From assembly GCA_002238865.1 (NCBI GenBank), contig MPNE01000014.1, positions 23,799-87,798 on the forward strand: a stretch of DNA of 64,000 nucleotides, read 5' to 3'. Positions 8,927 to 17,246 of the stretch are shown in pieces. This DNA comes from Gemmatimonadetes bacterium bin94 (GTDB lineage: Bacteria > Gemmatimonadota > Gemmatimonadetes > Longimicrobiales > Gaopeijiaceae). The notes below the pieces were generated by a model that saw nothing but the letters and a program-made list of their open reading frames with translations, did not search any database and had not been told where the DNA came from. Each line of letters opens with the position of its first letter. The first letter of the stretch is position 1. A program made the translations under genes and the position numbers.

Positions 8927-9559
8927 TCATGCGGCAAGCACGACTCCGCCGGCGACGATGAGCGCGATCCCGATCGGCCCGGGCAGCCGCCCGCCGAAGG
9001 GCAGGGTCGTTTCCGCGACCATCACCGCCATGAGAAGTCCCATCCAGACCAGGTCGATCATGCCGACCACCAGCGCCAGGGCCATGAGAGCCCAGCAGCA
9101 CCCGACACAGTGCAGGCCGTGCCCGAAGCCCAGCCGTGCGTGGCTGGCCGCACCCTCGCGCCAATGCGTGAGGAGGTAGCCGGCCGGCGACCGGCAGTGG
9201 GACAGGCACGCGTCCTTCAAGCCGGTGAACTGGAAGAAACCGGCCAGGAACAGGGCCGCGGCCGAGAGGACCGGGGCATCGAGTCCGAAGGGAACAGGAA
9301 CGCCCAGCGACAAAACGGACACTTGAACACCCGCCGCTGCCGCGCTGAACCCGGCCCACGCCGCCGCGTATCCCGCTGCGAAGGGCACGACGGAGGTGAT
9401 GCCGCCGGTGACGGTGGTGGCTTCGGATTCCCGTTTGGCCGGACCGCCCGCGCGACCCTCCGCCACCCTCCCGAGAGCCCGCAGCCAGGGGAAGACAACC
9501 GGGGCCATCATGACGCCGGTCATGGCCAGCCACATCGCGAAGGCTGACACGTAGCTCAC
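8927..9559 (-). CDS. DUF2182 integral membrane protein, putative metal-binding
   Basis: 210-residue membrane protein with a GTG start and about five to six hydrophobic segments. Two conserved DUF2182 blocks are visible: FTGLKDACLSHCRSP in the middle and GLHCVGCCWALM in the second half, which supply clustered Cys and His. The biochemical role is not known. It lies 9 bases after the stop codon of a DUF1326 gene; I recall these two families as frequent neighbours, which would suggest one membrane and one soluble partner of a metal- or sulfur-related system. It ends 40 bases before the lutA start. Confidence 0.85.
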   Translation of the reverse strand: MSYVSAFAMWLAMTGVMMAPVVFPWLRALGRVAEGRAGGPAKRESEATTVTGGITSVVPFAAGYAAAWAGFSAAAAGVQVSVLSLGVPVPFGLDAPVLSAAALFLAGFFQFTGLKDACLSHCRSPAGYLLTHWREGAASHARLGFGHGLHCVGCCWALMALALVVGMIDLVWMGLLMAVMVAETTLPFGGRLPGPIGIALIVAGGVVLAA

Positions 9560-9568
9560 GGTCGCGCC

Positions 9569-10207
9569 TCAGCCCGCGTTCCGCACCCGGTCCCCGGTCC
9601 ACCGAAACCGCGACCAGAGCCCGTGGGTTCCGTCGTTGGAGATCACGAACTCCCCGTCGTCGTAGCGTGTCGAGCCCGTGGCGATCACCTGCGTCGGGTC
9701 ATGGATCTGGTTGTAGATGTTCTCGAATGTGACCGGTTCAGCCCGGTTTCTGCCCCGAATGGCCTGCACGGCGCCCTCCAGGATCCCCGCAATCGTCACC
9801 GACTTTCGCTCCGGCACATCCTCGATCGTCACCGGAGCCGTCCGGGTCGGCAACGCGTCCGACACGAACCGCGACAGCACCTTCCAGGGGCCGCCCCGCA
9901 CACCCGAGAGGATCTCTTCAATGGCTCGGCGCTGCACCGCCTCCGCCCGGTCCGACACGATGACCATCTGTTTCCAGCCCCCGTCGACCATCACCTGGGG
10001 CGCTTCGTAGACCACGACCACGTCGATCCCGGCAAGGTCCGCGTCGCCCACCCGCCCCGCTTCGAAGCGAATGGCCCAGAAGCCACGGCAAACCTCGTGC
10101 GTGCATTTCTGGCTGAAGTGGATGTGGCCGGGGCAAACCGCCGTGCAATTGCAGTTCTCGAAGAGAAGCCCTTCGGCCCACCAGTCGTTCGCTGTCGCCT
10201 CTTGCAT
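9569..10207 (-). CDS. DUF1326 domain protein
   Basis: 212-residue soluble protein with the DUF1326 hallmark near its N-terminus, LFENCNCTAVCP, whose clustered cysteines suggest metal or cluster binding. Later conserved stretches are IEEILSGVRGGPW and EPVTFENIYNQIH. The start at 10207 (MQEATANDWW) is 13 bases from the end of the DUF4159 gene. It is paired with the DUF2182 membrane protein downstream. The function of the family is unknown; ligand sensing or metal handling is inference only. Confidence 0.85.
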   Translation of the reverse strand: MQEATANDWWAEGLLFENCNCTAVCPGHIHFSQKCTHEVCRGFWAIRFEAGRVGDADLAGIDVVVVYEAPQVMVDGGWKQMVIVSDRAEAVQRRAIEEILSGVRGGPWKVLSRFVSDALPTRTAPVTIEDVPERKSVTIAGILEGAVQAIRGRNRAEPVTFENIYNQIHDPTQVIATGSTRYDDGEFVISNDGTHGLWSRFRWTGDRVRNAG

Positions 10208-10220
10208 TGTAATCGCGGGG

Positions 10221-11153
10221 TCAGTGGGTCAGGGCGTAGATCACGACGTTGATCCCCACCGCATACGCGTTCGGCGAGAACAGGTAGAAGAACTCGTCGT
10301 CTTCCCCTTCCCGTTCCCACCCGTCCGCAATGTCGGTGTTGTGCGTCATGATCACCATCAGACGACCCGACTCGTCCATGATGCCGTGCATCGTCGGCGT
10401 CGCGCTCTCCGCTCCCCTCTCGGAGGTGTCGAGCCGGCCGCTTCGTCGCCAGTACTGGATCGACGGCACCTGCGGGATGCTGTCGACGGAGTAGAGCGTG
10501 TGGAAAAGAACATGATCCCGGGGTAACCGGACAATGGAATGGCCGGGCAGGACCCTGGCCATCTCGAACGTCCAGTTTTGCCAAGCGCGGTCGCCCCAGA
10601 AGTCGTCCGCCCAGAGGAAGCCGCCCTTGAGCAGGTAGTCCCGCAGACGGACCACCTCGACTCCGGTAAACCCGATGGTGCCCACGTCGGACGCGAAGAG
10701 GAACGGGCACTCGTAGAGGCTGGCCTCGGTGGCTCTGACCACCGCGTGGAACGGGTCGCCACCCTCGGTCCGCGCGATGTCCGCCGTGGTCAACTGGGAG
10801 AGCCGGAGAGGCAGGTTGCGGTCTCCGTCGGGATAGTCGGTGTCCCAGCCCGTGCCCAGCCACTCGCTCCGGACGGGTTGGTACTCGAGGCGGCAGAAGG
10901 TGAACCCACCACGCTCGGCCGCCTCGGACGGTTTGCGGATGGGGGCCCGGCGGCGCCGGCCCCACTGGCCGGCGAGAGGCTCGGCGAAGGTCACTGCCAG
11001 CACCAACAGCAACAGCCCGCTCCGACCGAGCCCCGGCAAGCGTCGGGCCGCGCCCCGGAAGGGGAGGCCCGCCCGGTTTCGGAGCGTCGTGCGGAAAGAT
11101 CTCAAGGGGTTGCCGGGGCGCGAGAACGTGTGGGCGCAATCGGGGGCCGCCAC
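10221..11153 (-). CDS. Exported DUF4159 domain protein
   Basis: Up to 310 residues from a GTG at 11153. An arginine-rich N-terminus and a hydrophobic segment (GLLLLVLAVTFAEPLAGQ) form a likely signal peptide, so the true start may be later (an in-frame TTG lies inside). The rest matches DUF4159, a glutamine-amidotransferase-like fold: FTFCRLEYQ, LRDYLLKGGFLWADDFWG and MHGIMDESGRLMVIMTHNTDI. The protein is likely periplasmic. No enzymatic activity is established for the family, which is common in Gemmatimonadota and Acidobacteriota. Confidence 0.8.
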   Translation of the reverse strand: MAAPDCAHTFSRPGNPLRSFRTTLRNRAGLPFRGAARRLPGLGRSGLLLLVLAVTFAEPLAGQWGRRRRAPIRKPSEAAERGGFTFCRLEYQPVRSEWLGTGWDTDYPDGDRNLPLRLSQLTTADIARTEGGDPFHAVVRATEASLYECPFLFASDVGTIGFTGVEVVRLRDYLLKGGFLWADDFWGDRAWQNWTFEMARVLPGHSIVRLPRDHVLFHTLYSVDSIPQVPSIQYWRRSGRLDTSERGAESATPTMHGIMDESGRLMVIMTHNTDIADGWEREGEDDEFFYLFSPNAYAVGINVVIYALTH

Positions 11154-11221
11154 CGGGGTGACGGCGGCCCCGACAAACGCGGGTTACGTTTCAATCCTGA
11201 CAAGGATAGTCGAGTCTGACA

Positions 11222-12340
11222 ATGAGACGCCTCCCCTCGCTGCTGGCCGTCGCCGTCCTGCCGGTCTCGGGCTGCTCGCTCGAAGACGGCATCGGCACGG
11301 GCCCGATCCCGGACGAGCCACTCGTCTGTGACCTCGACCCCGCCTACCTGGCCGACGGAGGCGTGGGGCGCGACGGCATTCCGGCACTTTCGGATCCGCT
11401 GCTGGTCCCGATCTCTCCCGTCGTGCCCGCGAACGCCTACGTGAGAGACGAAGACCGCGTGATCGCCGTCCGCGTCGGTGCGGAGTGGATCGTGATCCCC
11501 CACAACATCATGTGGCAACACGAAATCGTGAACTTCAGTGGCGGCCTGGACCGGATGTCGGTGACCTACTGCCCCCTGACCGGTACCGCGCTGGCGTTCG
11601 ACAGGACTGCCGCGGGAGGTGCCGAGCTCGCCGTTTCGGGGCTGCTGTACCAGGCAAACCTGATCATGTACGACCGCAACGAGCCGGAGGAGTCCTTCTG
11701 GCCCCAGATGCTGGGCGAGGCGCGGTGCGGTCCCCGTTCGGGCGCGCGGCTCTCCAGGTTGCCGGTTGTGGAGATGACCATGGGCGGATGGAAGGAGCTT
11801 CACCCGGACTCGAGGATGGTGGGGCTGAGCGGCGGGCTGAACGACTGGAGACTCTACGTCCGCAATCCGTACGGGGAAGGCTACGACGACCCTCACAACG
11901 CCGATTTTCAGGACTATCCGATCCCGCTGGACGACGGCCGTCTTCCCCCGAAGGAGCGGGTGCTGGGACTGCCCGCAGATGGTCCCGGAGCGGCACCGGT
12001 CGCGCTCTCGTTTGCGGCGATGGGACGATCCGGAGACCACGCCGTTTTCGAATTCGACTACGGCGGCGCCCCCGCAATCGTCATATGGGACGGACTCCGC
12101 CGGGCCGCCATGGCCTATCGCCCGGAAGTCGGGGGGAGCCCGACGACGTTCCGCGCCACTCCCCAGGGCGTCGTGGACGAGCTCACGGAAACGACGTGGG
12201 CGGTCGACGGAATCCCCGTTGCGGGGCCGCTCGCGGCAACCGGCCGGCGGTTACCGCCCGTGGCGGACGCCTACGTCGCCTTCTGGGGGGCGTGGGCGGC
12301 GTTCCACCCCGGGACGGCGCTGCTTCTCACCCCCGGGTAG
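11222..12340 (+). CDS. DUF3179 lipoprotein
   Basis: 372-residue predicted lipoprotein with lipobox LPVSGC near residue 18. The DUF3179 motif VTYCPLTGTALAF lies near residue 115, preceded by IPHNIMWQHEIVNF. The family has no known function; the conserved YCPLTG segment suggests a binding or redox site (inference). It diverges from the DUF4159 gene and its last 14 bases overlap the end of the convergent GMC dehydrogenase. A second, distant DUF3179 protein is at 45076-46425. Confidence 0.85.
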   Translation: MRRLPSLLAVAVLPVSGCSLEDGIGTGPIPDEPLVCDLDPAYLADGGVGRDGIPALSDPLLVPISPVVPANAYVRDEDRVIAVRVGAEWIVIPHNIMWQHEIVNFSGGLDRMSVTYCPLTGTALAFDRTAAGGAELAVSGLLYQANLIMYDRNEPEESFWPQMLGEARCGPRSGARLSRLPVVEMTMGGWKELHPDSRMVGLSGGLNDWRLYVRNPYGEGYDDPHNADFQDYPIPLDDGRLPPKERVLGLPADGPGAAPVALSFAAMGRSGDHAVFEFDYGGAPAIVIWDGLRRAAMAYRPEVGGSPTTFRATPQGVVDELTETTWAVDGIPVAGPLAATGRRLPPVADAYVAFWGAWAAFHPGTALLLTPG

Positions 12341-13922
12341 CCAGCCCCTTCGCAATCTCCTCCGCCGACATGAGCGACAGTGCACAGAAGGTGAGCGTTC
12401 CGTTCGCGCAGCCGCTCGACACGATGGTTGGAGCGCCGACCACGAAGAGATTCTCGTGGTCGTGGGTCCGGCCCCAGCGGTCCACTACGCTCGTCGCGGG
12501 GTCGTCGCCCATCCTGCACCCGCCGCCGGGATGCTCGAACAGCCGGGAAGACCGGGTGCTCTTCATCGAACCACCCGCGGCACGGGCCAGCTGCTCGAAA
12601 CGGCCCTGAATGGTGTCGTGCGTGTGGCGCTCCAGGTCGATGGTCGCCTGGGCCGAGCGAAAGTCGATACGGGGCATCGGGTCGCCCATGGCGTTCTTCA
12701 TCGCCCCGTCCAGGGTCAGGCGGCTCTCCCGGTCGGGGATCACGTCGTAGTAGGCGCGGATGCGGGCGGTTGCGCCGGAATCGGTGCGTTCACGCCAGTC
12801 TGCCATGATCCCGTCTCCCCACAGGAGGCTGCCGTCGTCGTCACGGAGTCTCGGAGCTCGTCCCACATCCGACTCCCACAGGCGCAGATCGTGCCGCAGG
12901 TAGCGGTCGAGCGGCCCCGGGCTTGCAAAACGGTGCGACAGAAGGCTGTTGTTGGCGAAAATGCCGGGGTACAGGCGCATCGGCAGGTCGATGAAACCGC
13001 TCACATACCAGTGACCGGTCATGTAGTGGCCAACGTTGCCCGCACGGTTGGCCAACCCGTCGGGGAAGCGGTTGCTTGCCGAGAGCAGGAGGAGATGGGA
13101 GCTCCAGGCGTGTCCCCCCGCCAACACGAAGGTGCCTGCCCGGAACTCGACGGGCTCGTCGGGGGAGTCACGGTCCACCGCCTGGGCCACGGCGATCCGG
13201 TCGGTTCCCGGCTCGAGCGCGAGGCGGCGCACCAGGGTGCGGGTGACCAGGTCGATGCGTCCGTCGGCGAGGAGCTGGTCGAAGGCGAAATCCGGGGTGT
13301 ACTTGGCGCCGGTCGGGCAGACGGCGCAGGTGTCGCAGCGCTGGCAGACGTTGCGTCCCCGGTACGGTCGGGTGTTGCGCGCCCAGGGCTGGGTCCAGAA
13401 AGGGATCCCCGCGCCATCGGTCCACTCGCGCATGCGGGCCAGGTTGTACGACAGCGGCAACGGCGGCATGGGGTACGGCTTCGAGCGAGGATCGCAGTCC
13501 GGGGGGCCCTGCTCGCCCGCCGCGCCGATGCGTTCCTCCGCCTCCTGGTAGTAGGGCTCCAGGTCGTCGAAGGAAATCGGCCAATCGAAGCCGACGCCGT
13601 AGAGGGAGCGGAGTCGGAAGTCTTCCGGGGAGTAGCGCGGAATCGCCCCGCCCCAGTGCATGCCTGACCCGCCCACGACCATCTGGCGGTACATCTCGCC
13701 CGTGCCGGTCTGATCGGCGATGTGGTCGTTCGGGTAGGGGTTCTCTCCGTAGGCCAGCATCCGTGCCCGGGTACGGGACCGTTCCTCGAGGGACGCGGTC
13801 CTCCCGCCGGCTTCGACTACGGTGACGGAAGCGCTGGTGCGCTCGGCGAGGCGTTCGGCGACCATCGCGGCGGTGATCCCCGCCCCGATGATGCAGACGT
13901 CGCTCTCGACGACGCGGCTCAC
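12327..13922 (-). CDS. GMC-family dehydrogenase, large flavoprotein subunit
   Basis: 531-residue FAD enzyme of the GMC family, gluconate 2-dehydrogenase / fructose dehydrogenase-like branch. The N-terminal dinucleotide site is CIIGAGITAAMVAE; MYRQMVVGGSGMHWGG follows near residues 95-115. A cysteine cluster CQRCDTCAVCPTGAKY is characteristic of this branch and may hold a cluster or disulfides. The C-terminal FEHPGGGCRMG and FVVGAPTIVSSGCANGTL carry the catalytic His/Asn region. The GTG at 13922 overlaps the stop of the upstream subunit-3 gene (GTGA), so both are probably made as a complex and exported together on the partner's signal. The sugar or alcohol substrate is not evident. Confidence 0.88.
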   Translation of the reverse strand: MSRVVESDVCIIGAGITAAMVAERLAERTSASVTVVEAGGRTASLEERSRTRARMLAYGENPYPNDHIADQTGTGEMYRQMVVGGSGMHWGGAIPRYSPEDFRLRSLYGVGFDWPISFDDLEPYYQEAEERIGAAGEQGPPDCDPRSKPYPMPPLPLSYNLARMREWTDGAGIPFWTQPWARNTRPYRGRNVCQRCDTCAVCPTGAKYTPDFAFDQLLADGRIDLVTRTLVRRLALEPGTDRIAVAQAVDRDSPDEPVEFRAGTFVLAGGHAWSSHLLLLSASNRFPDGLANRAGNVGHYMTGHWYVSGFIDLPMRLYPGIFANNSLLSHRFASPGPLDRYLRHDLRLWESDVGRAPRLRDDDGSLLWGDGIMADWRERTDSGATARIRAYYDVIPDRESRLTLDGAMKNAMGDPMPRIDFRSAQATIDLERHTHDTIQGRFEQLARAAGGSMKSTRSSRLFEHPGGGCRMGDDPATSVVDRWGRTHDHENLFVVGAPTIVSSGCANGTLTFCALSLMSAEEIAKGLATRG

Positions 13923-14551
13923 GGGGCGTCTCCGAGCGCGGCGGGTTCCGCGGCGGCCCCGTCGAGTCCCCGGCACTGCTGCTTGCCGATACCCCGACGA
14001 TAGCACAGATCGGTCGCCACCGGGGACGCGAAAAAGTGCGACATGAGCGCTGCGGCGACGTGGCTGGCGTTGGCGGGTGAACCCATGCCCGGCCCGGCCT
14101 GCCCGAGGGGACGCGCAAGCAGTTCTCTTCGCACGGGCATGTCAATGGCGCTCAGGGACACCCCATGCCGGCTCGCGCACTCCTTTTCGAGTCCCTCAAG
14201 CTGTGCGACCCATCCCGGCCTCGGGTCCGGTCCCGAGTAGCGGGTCTCGGGCACCAGGTACGGGTGAGCCAACTCGGCGACCGGCTCCAGCCCGTCCGAC
14301 CACCGTTCAAAGGCAGCCACGGCGCGCTCACGGCCCCGATCCCCAAGCTCGGCGGGCAGGACGGCCTCGGCCACGGCGCGCAGCGTCTCTCCGGGGAGGG
14401 GCATCGCGGAAGCACCTGCCGATCCCGCGCCCGCGGCACTTTCGGGCCGGTCACTCGAATCGCGGCTTGCGCCGGGTGCACACCCGGCTACTGAAGCCGC
14501 GGCGACCGTCGCCACCGACTGCTTCAGAAAAGACCTGCGAGTTTCGGACAT
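13919..14551 (-). CDS. Gluconate 2-dehydrogenase subunit 3-like protein, Tat/lipoprotein signal
   Basis: 210-residue partner of the GMC flavoprotein. The N-terminus carries a twin-arginine motif (RRSFLKQ), a hydrophobic stretch and a lipobox-like VAGC, so it could carry the folded complex through Tat, as known for related dehydrogenases. Family features include LRAVAEAVLPAELGDRG and the C-terminal HFFASPVATDLCYR. The overlap with the next gene indicates coupled translation. The cytochrome c subunit usual in three-part complexes is not adjacent. Confidence 0.82.
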   Translation of the reverse strand: MSETRRSFLKQSVATVAAASVAGCAPGASRDSSDRPESAAGAGSAGASAMPLPGETLRAVAEAVLPAELGDRGRERAVAAFERWSDGLEPVAELAHPYLVPETRYSGPDPRPGWVAQLEGLEKECASRHGVSLSAIDMPVRRELLARPLGQAGPGMGSPANASHVAAALMSHFFASPVATDLCYRRGIGKQQCRGLDGAAAEPAALGDAP

Positions 14552-14726
14552 CGAATCCTCCGCCTTGCGCCCAGAGCCAACTCCTCCTCAACGCACTATT
14601 ACGCGTCGCTCCGGGGCTCGTCAACGGAAGCTCCGGATACGGCCGGTGGGTGGAGGCGGCCTAGTGTTGGCGCACATGGAACCCCATTCTAATGGCCGAC
14701 CGAGGCAATCTCACGGAGAAGAGACC

Positions 14727-16013
14727 ATGAAACCGAGTGTACCGCGAAACACGCTGAATCGGCGACGCTTCCTGAAGACCACGGCCGCAGCCGGACTCGT
14801 CACGCTGCCGGGGGCTCATACGCTCGCGGACGCGGAATCGCCCGGGCGTGCGCAACCCGTACCCCATGGCCGGCCCGCACGCCTGGGCCCCGACGACGAT
14901 CCCCTGGGCGTCCGCGCCACCTTTCCGGTCACCGAGGAACTGGCATACCTGAACACGGCTTCCGTGGGACCGGTGCCCGTCCCCGTCCGCGACGCCCTGC
15001 ACGCCTACGCCGACAACAAGATGCGGCGCCGCGACACGGCCTCCGGCCGAGAGTCCATCGGTCGCGCCCGCACCCGCTTCGGGAATCTCTTTGGTGCCGA
15101 CGAGGACGAAATCGCCTTCCTGTACGCCACCAGCGGTGCGGAGAACATCATCGTCAGCGCCATGGACTGGCGCGAAGGCGACAACGTCGTGGTCGACGAG
15201 CTGCACTTCGTCACGACCTTCGTGCTCTACCGCGAGCTGGAGCGCCGATCCGGGGTCGAAATGAGGATCATTCCGTCCCGCGACGGGGTCGTGACGGTGG
15301 ACGACTTCGCTGCGCACACGGACGAGCGAACCCGGCTGATCAGCGTGGCCTGGGTGTCGAACCGGAACGGCTTCCGCTACGACCTGCCGCCCCTCGCCGA
15401 CCTTGCGCACGCGCACGGCGCCTACCTGTACGCTGACGCCATTCAGGCGTGGGGGACCTTCCCCACCAACCTCCACGACGAGGGCGTCGACTTCGCTTGC
15501 GGCAACGGATACAAGTGGCTGCACGCCGACTTCGGCTGCGCGCCCTTCTACGTTCGCCGCGAACACCTGGAGTGGATGACCCCAGATCGGTACGGCCACA
15601 GTCAGGTTGCAGAGACTCTGCCCGGGCAGCGTTTCCGCCTGAAGACGAGCGCCGAAAAGCTCCAGTACGCAAACCCCGCCTACGGTCCCGTGGCCGCCAT
15701 GGACGCGGCGCTCGGCTTCCTTGAAGGGGTGGGGCCGGACCGCATCGCCGAGCACACGCATACGCTGGCCGGCGAGCTCCGCGCGGGTGCCGAAGCGCTG
15801 GGAATGCGACTGTTCACACCGCCCGACAATCCCTCCGCCATCGTCAGCTTCCATCACGGGCTCGAGCCCGAGCGGCTGGCCGACGCCCTGGCCGAAGAAG
15901 GCGTGTCGATCACCTTCCAGGAGGACGGGGAATTGCTGCGCGCGGCGGTGGGGATGTTCAACAACCGTGCCGACGTGGACCGGTTGCTCGGGGTGCTGGC
16001 GGGGCTGGTGTAG
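14727..16013 (+). CDS. Tat-targeted class V aminotransferase fold (PLP) enzyme
   Basis: 428-residue PLP-dependent fold-type I enzyme resembling isopenicillin-N epimerase / cysteine desulfurase relatives. The ATG at 14727 has GGAGAAGA just upstream. The first 35 residues form a twin-arginine signal (NRRRFLKTTAAAGLVTLPGA). TSGAENI binds the cofactor phosphate region, YADAIQAWG is the usual Asp-x-x-Gln site, and GNGYKWLHADFG carries the Schiff-base lysine. It heads a plus-strand run with two GcvT-like proteins and two FAD oxidoreductases, 18 bases before the first. Export of a PLP enzyme is uncommon. Racemase, lyase and transaminase activities all remain possible. Confidence 0.85.
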   Translation: MKPSVPRNTLNRRRFLKTTAAAGLVTLPGAHTLADAESPGRAQPVPHGRPARLGPDDDPLGVRATFPVTEELAYLNTASVGPVPVPVRDALHAYADNKMRRRDTASGRESIGRARTRFGNLFGADEDEIAFLYATSGAENIIVSAMDWREGDNVVVDELHFVTTFVLYRELERRSGVEMRIIPSRDGVVTVDDFAAHTDERTRLISVAWVSNRNGFRYDLPPLADLAHAHGAYLYADAIQAWGTFPTNLHDEGVDFACGNGYKWLHADFGCAPFYVRREHLEWMTPDRYGHSQVAETLPGQRFRLKTSAEKLQYANPAYGPVAAMDAALGFLEGVGPDRIAEHTHTLAGELRAGAEALGMRLFTPPDNPSAIVSFHHGLEPERLADALAEEGVSITFQEDGELLRAAVGMFNNRADVDRLLGVLAGLV

Positions 16014-16031
16014 AATCAGCCACTTTCCCGC

Positions 16032-17240
16032 ATGCTCCTCCAAACCCCCTTTCACCCCCGCACCGCCCCCCTCTGCCATCATCGCCGCTGGCGCAGCTGG
16101 TCCGGGTACGCGAGCGCGCTCAGCTACGAGCCCGGCCACGAGTACGAGTACTACGCGGTGCGCAGCGGGTCGGCGCTCTTCGACATCTCGCCGCTGCGCA
16201 AGTACGAGATCACCGGTCCCGACGCAGCCTGGCTGGTGGACCGGTTGGTCACGCGGAGCGCCTTCGCCTGTCCAGTGGGGAAAGTGCTCTACACTCCGTG
16301 GTGCGACGAGGCGGGCAAGATCATCGACGACGGGACGGTCCAGCGTCTGGACGCGGACTGCTTCCGCATCACGGCCGCCGACCCCTGTCTGCGCTGGTTG
16401 CAGGACTGTGCGCTCGGCATGGACGCCTCCGTGCGCGACATCACTCTCGATATCGCCGCGCTCGCGCTACAGGGCCCCACCTCGCGGGACATCCTGTCCC
16501 GGGTCGCAACCGGAGCAGCCATCGTCACGCTTCCCTTCTTCGCGCTCACGGAAGGGTTCATCGGCCCGGCCCCGGTCACGATCACCCGCACCGGCTACAC
16601 CGGCGACCTGGGCTACGAGATCTGGGCGCGTCCCGAGCACGCGCTCCGGGTCTGGGACGCTCTTGTCGAGACGGGCCGCGGTTACGGACTCGCGCCAGCC
16701 GGGCTCGACGCGCTCGATGTCGCCCGCATCGAGGCCGGGCTGTTGCTCAAGGAGGTGGACTACGTGTCGAGTTGGACCGCCCTGATCGAGTCGCGAAAAT
16801 CGTCCCCGTACGAGGCGGGGCTCGGATGGACGGTGCAGCCGCGCCCGGGCCGTGACTTTGTCGGCAGCAGGGCGCTCGAGCGGGAAGCCGCGAAGCCGTC
16901 CGACTGGGCGCTGGCCGGGCTCGAGGTCGATTGGCCGCGCATCGAGGAGCGCTTCGCCGCCGTCGGGCTGCCCCCGCTGGTGGCTGGACGGGCCTCGCGT
17001 GACGCGGCGCCGATCTTTGCCGCCGGGGCGCGCGCCGCCCCCAGGCAGGTCGGATACGCCACCAGTTCGACCTTTTCGCCCATCCTCAAGAAGTACATCG
17101 CCCTGGCCACCATCCGGCGCGGCTTCGCGAAGCCCGGCACCCGGGTCGACTTTGAACTGACGGTCGAGTTCGTGCGCCGTACGGTGTCCGCCACGGTGGT
17201 GGAGACCCCCTTCTTCGATCCGGCCCGGAAGCGGAGCTGA
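16032..17240 (+). CDS. GcvT-family folate-dependent methyl/aminomethyl transferase (first copy)
   Basis: 402-residue protein of the glycine-cleavage T-protein superfamily, which moves one-carbon units to tetrahydrofolate. The N-terminal domain reads SALFDISPLRKYEITGPDA and GKIIDDGTV, the latter including the Asp that contacts folate in T-proteins. The middle part reads TRTGYTGDLGYEIW; the C-terminal barrel covers about residues 290-400. It is not the housekeeping gcvT: no gcvH or gcvP is nearby and length and sequence differ. Six bases separate it from an FAD oxidoreductase, suggesting a two-step oxidative demethylation or O-demethylation (compare dimethylglycine/sarcosine dehydrogenases and LigM). 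Substrate unknown. Confidence 0.85.
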   Translation: MLLQTPFHPRTAPLCHHRRWRSWSGYASALSYEPGHEYEYYAVRSGSALFDISPLRKYEITGPDAAWLVDRLVTRSAFACPVGKVLYTPWCDEAGKIIDDGTVQRLDADCFRITAADPCLRWLQDCALGMDASVRDITLDIAALALQGPTSRDILSRVATGAAIVTLPFFALTEGFIGPAPVTITRTGYTGDLGYEIWARPEHALRVWDALVETGRGYGLAPAGLDALDVARIEAGLLLKEVDYVSSWTALIESRKSSPYEAGLGWTVQPRPGRDFVGSRALEREAAKPSDWALAGLEVDWPRIEERFAAVGLPPLVAGRASRDAAPIFAAGARAAPRQVGYATSSTFSPILKKYIALATIRRGFAKPGTRVDFELTVEFVRRTVSATVVETPFFDPARKRS

Positions 17241-17246
17241 CGGCCG

